From Synchiropus splendidus (taxonomy: Eukaryota > Chordata > Actinopteri > Syngnathiformes > Callionymidae), in assembly GCF_027744825.2 (NCBI RefSeq), contig NC_071335.1:18388501-18452500 (forward strand): DNA of 64,000 nucleotides. The letters run 5' to 3'. A model generated the notes under the pieces. It did no database searches and was not told where the DNA came from. It was given only the letters and a program-made list of their open reading frames with translations. Position numbers and translations under genes: made by a program. This document shows positions 62,211-64,000 of the stretch, piece after piece. The stretch's first letter is position 1; each line of letters opens with the position of its first letter.

Positions 62211-64000
62211 TGAAGACATTTTCTTATATATATATACACAAATAAACAGTATTGCAGGTATTATAAATATTATAAATCGCAAGACAATAAGGCTCAAAAT
62301 ATCGAGACAAAGTTGTGCAATCAAGTGTCAAAGTACTTGTTCATATCAATACTTTCTCTATTCAAAAAGTAAAGCGAAGTATATCCAAGCACATGAGTCG
62401 CCTCACCTCACCTGATTCATTCACTCGCCTCTCTCTGGCTCAGTTTGCAGTTATTTTCTGAGACATTTAATCCTCTTATCCCATTTTCAACCCCATCTCC
62501 TATCATCTTTGATGTCACTTTTTTTTTTCTTTGAACAAAACACAAAACCAGTCCCTCGGGTAGGACTACCTCTGTTTTTCATCTAGTCATGTCTGGTCTG
62601 AAGAGAAAGCAGACAAAAACCATCAATATGTGGACAACGGTGCCACACAGCAGGGGAGCTGCTATTTTTTATTTTTATTTTTTTTTGCAAGAGTTGGACA
62701 ATGAGAAACTCCCAGGGCCCCAAAAAAAAAAAAAAAAAAGCTGTGCATGGTGCTTCACAACATGTTCAGTATTGACAGACAGAGAAATTGTGAGAGACAG
62801 ACAGGACTTTTAATGTTGCCACATGGCTGGCTTGGGATTCAGAGCCAAGATGGCTGCTTGCTCTAATAGCATCTCTGTGATGAATGCCCCCTGCCACCGT
62901 TGCGTGTGCGTTTGGAAAGCCTCTGTATGATCATTGATCCTTCATTTGAGGGCTTTTCATCACTCCCTTCAGTATCAATCCAAACAGCATTTGAATCGCC
63001 CCACTATTTCGCAGACCTTTCTGTTACAAAACAAATAAAGGAAGCTCAGAAAGGACAAGGTTTTCCCTACAACCGCTGGAAATGGAACTATACGTGTGTA
63101 TGTTCGGAGAAAATACAGCCCCTTGGTAAATGCACTTCCTTTAAATAAAGTAATTTCTCACAGCTTCATTAGCTCTGAATCTTAATGTTATGACACCACA
63201 TCAGTGGCTGGTGCGTTTCGTGTGATCAAAGAAGTGGCAATGTTCATATTGTGAAAATGTCTTCACCAATTGGCTGTGAATTTCAGTGCCATACAGCCGT
63301 TAAAAAAAGTTAAAGGATTTGCAGAGAGATATGTAGAGGGGAAAAAAATCAATGAATGTACAGCCGGGTTTAAATGAAAGTTATTTTATGTGAAAAATAC
63401 AAATTGATTTAAAAAAATGAATTCAATTGTGTCAACTTTCATTAATTCCCTTCTGTTTGTGTTCCGATTTTCCTTTCAATACTTGATGCTTTGTTCTCTT
63501 GAAAGTCCCCACTATGTGACAAATGCTCATCTTATTTCTTAGCCCCTCGATGCCAGAACTTTTTTCTTCTTTTTTTTACTACACCACAGGCTTCTGTTTA
63601 CATCAGCTGCTCCAATACATTTCAATACTAAATGGCCAGCGTTAATTCACTTGCATTGGTTCCAAACCTATGTGTTACACACTTTTATTTCCCTCTCAAA
63701 AGCTCTTTTTTTTTTTTTTTTTCCGGCAGGCCTATTAAAACAACGATGACTGGAATCTATGATACTTTTAATACCAACACAATTCTTCCAACTTTGAATG
63801 AACTCCTATCTTATCTCGCCCTGTCGTCTCCGAACACCAAACTTCATTTCTCACGGAATCTATTGCCTTCCAAAAAGGCTGCGACGAAACACAGCTTGCT
63901 AAATTCATTTGACAGCTCATTGACATGAGAAGCTGCAACATGGCGCCCGCCACTAATTCATAATCAGCCATCTAATACTCTGTTGCCACAGTGACTTAAT

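Larger units (their letters stand above)
53683..64000 (-). other. pcdh10: Upstream intron of pcdh10, running off the right edge
   Basis: No coding exon was seen in these 10.3 kb. I looked on the minus strand for the acidic DSGHGDSEQGD-type segment that precedes CM2 in the family and for cadherin or transmembrane sequence, and found neither. The stretch holds simple repeats (56802-56826, 60256-60300, 61047-61064 CA; 62139-62209 CT/TA), a dispersed LINE-like repeat (60975-61235), a second tail-type repeat (61966-62070) and a hairpin (59070-59101). The remainder shows nothing I can name. Confidence 0.6.

Overview
The window looks like nuclear DNA of a teleost fish, probably a percomorph. Three things point there: short ORFs are scattered without operons or bacterial-type spacing; there are long (TA)n, (CA)n and tetranucleotide microsatellites; and there are many fragments of fish-type non-LTR retrotransposons and small DNA transposons. 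No rRNA, tRNA or CRISPR array was found. Repeat family names below rest on recognition by eye, not on a database search.

The one gene that can be supported is the 3' end of a delta-2 protocadherin, read here as pcdh10, on the minus strand. Its penultimate coding exon (53299-53682) encodes the conserved cytoplasmic CM2 block (CTEECKALGHSDRCWMP). A consensus donor ends this exon, and a 20-nt coding tail with a good acceptor lies 3.36 kb further along the minus strand (49922-49941). Joined, they end the protein in ...KPTFLSGKRIC, close to the KRIC terminus I recall for mammalian PCDH10. A 3' UTR of about 1 kb probably follows, to tandem AATAAA signals near 48902-48924. If the first of these introns is not removed, the frame stays open for 21 more residues and gives a different tail. 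The earlier exons (signal peptide, cadherin repeats, transmembrane segment) were not found and should lie beyond the right edge. The 10.3 kb from 53683 to 64000 is then intron.

Positions 1 to about 48890 contain no gene I can support and look like a gene desert downstream of pcdh10. What can be read there is mostly repeats: a decayed RTE-like LINE (9158-10370, minus), a LINE 3' fragment with a 148-codon open frame (29371-29880) and an older copy of it (32690-32960), three copies of a TA-flanked inverted-repeat transposon (17100, 25348, 42448), three copies of another non-autonomous element ending in a GGAAATTATGGTA-like terminus (1955, 10484, 32067), a ~640-bp foldback element (5518-6152), several hairpins, and a broken BED-finger transposase relic (35978-36160). 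No multi-gene system is visible. The most interesting items are the pcdh10 alternative C-terminus, the transposon family that has landed in TA microsatellites, and a few unexplained inverted repeats.
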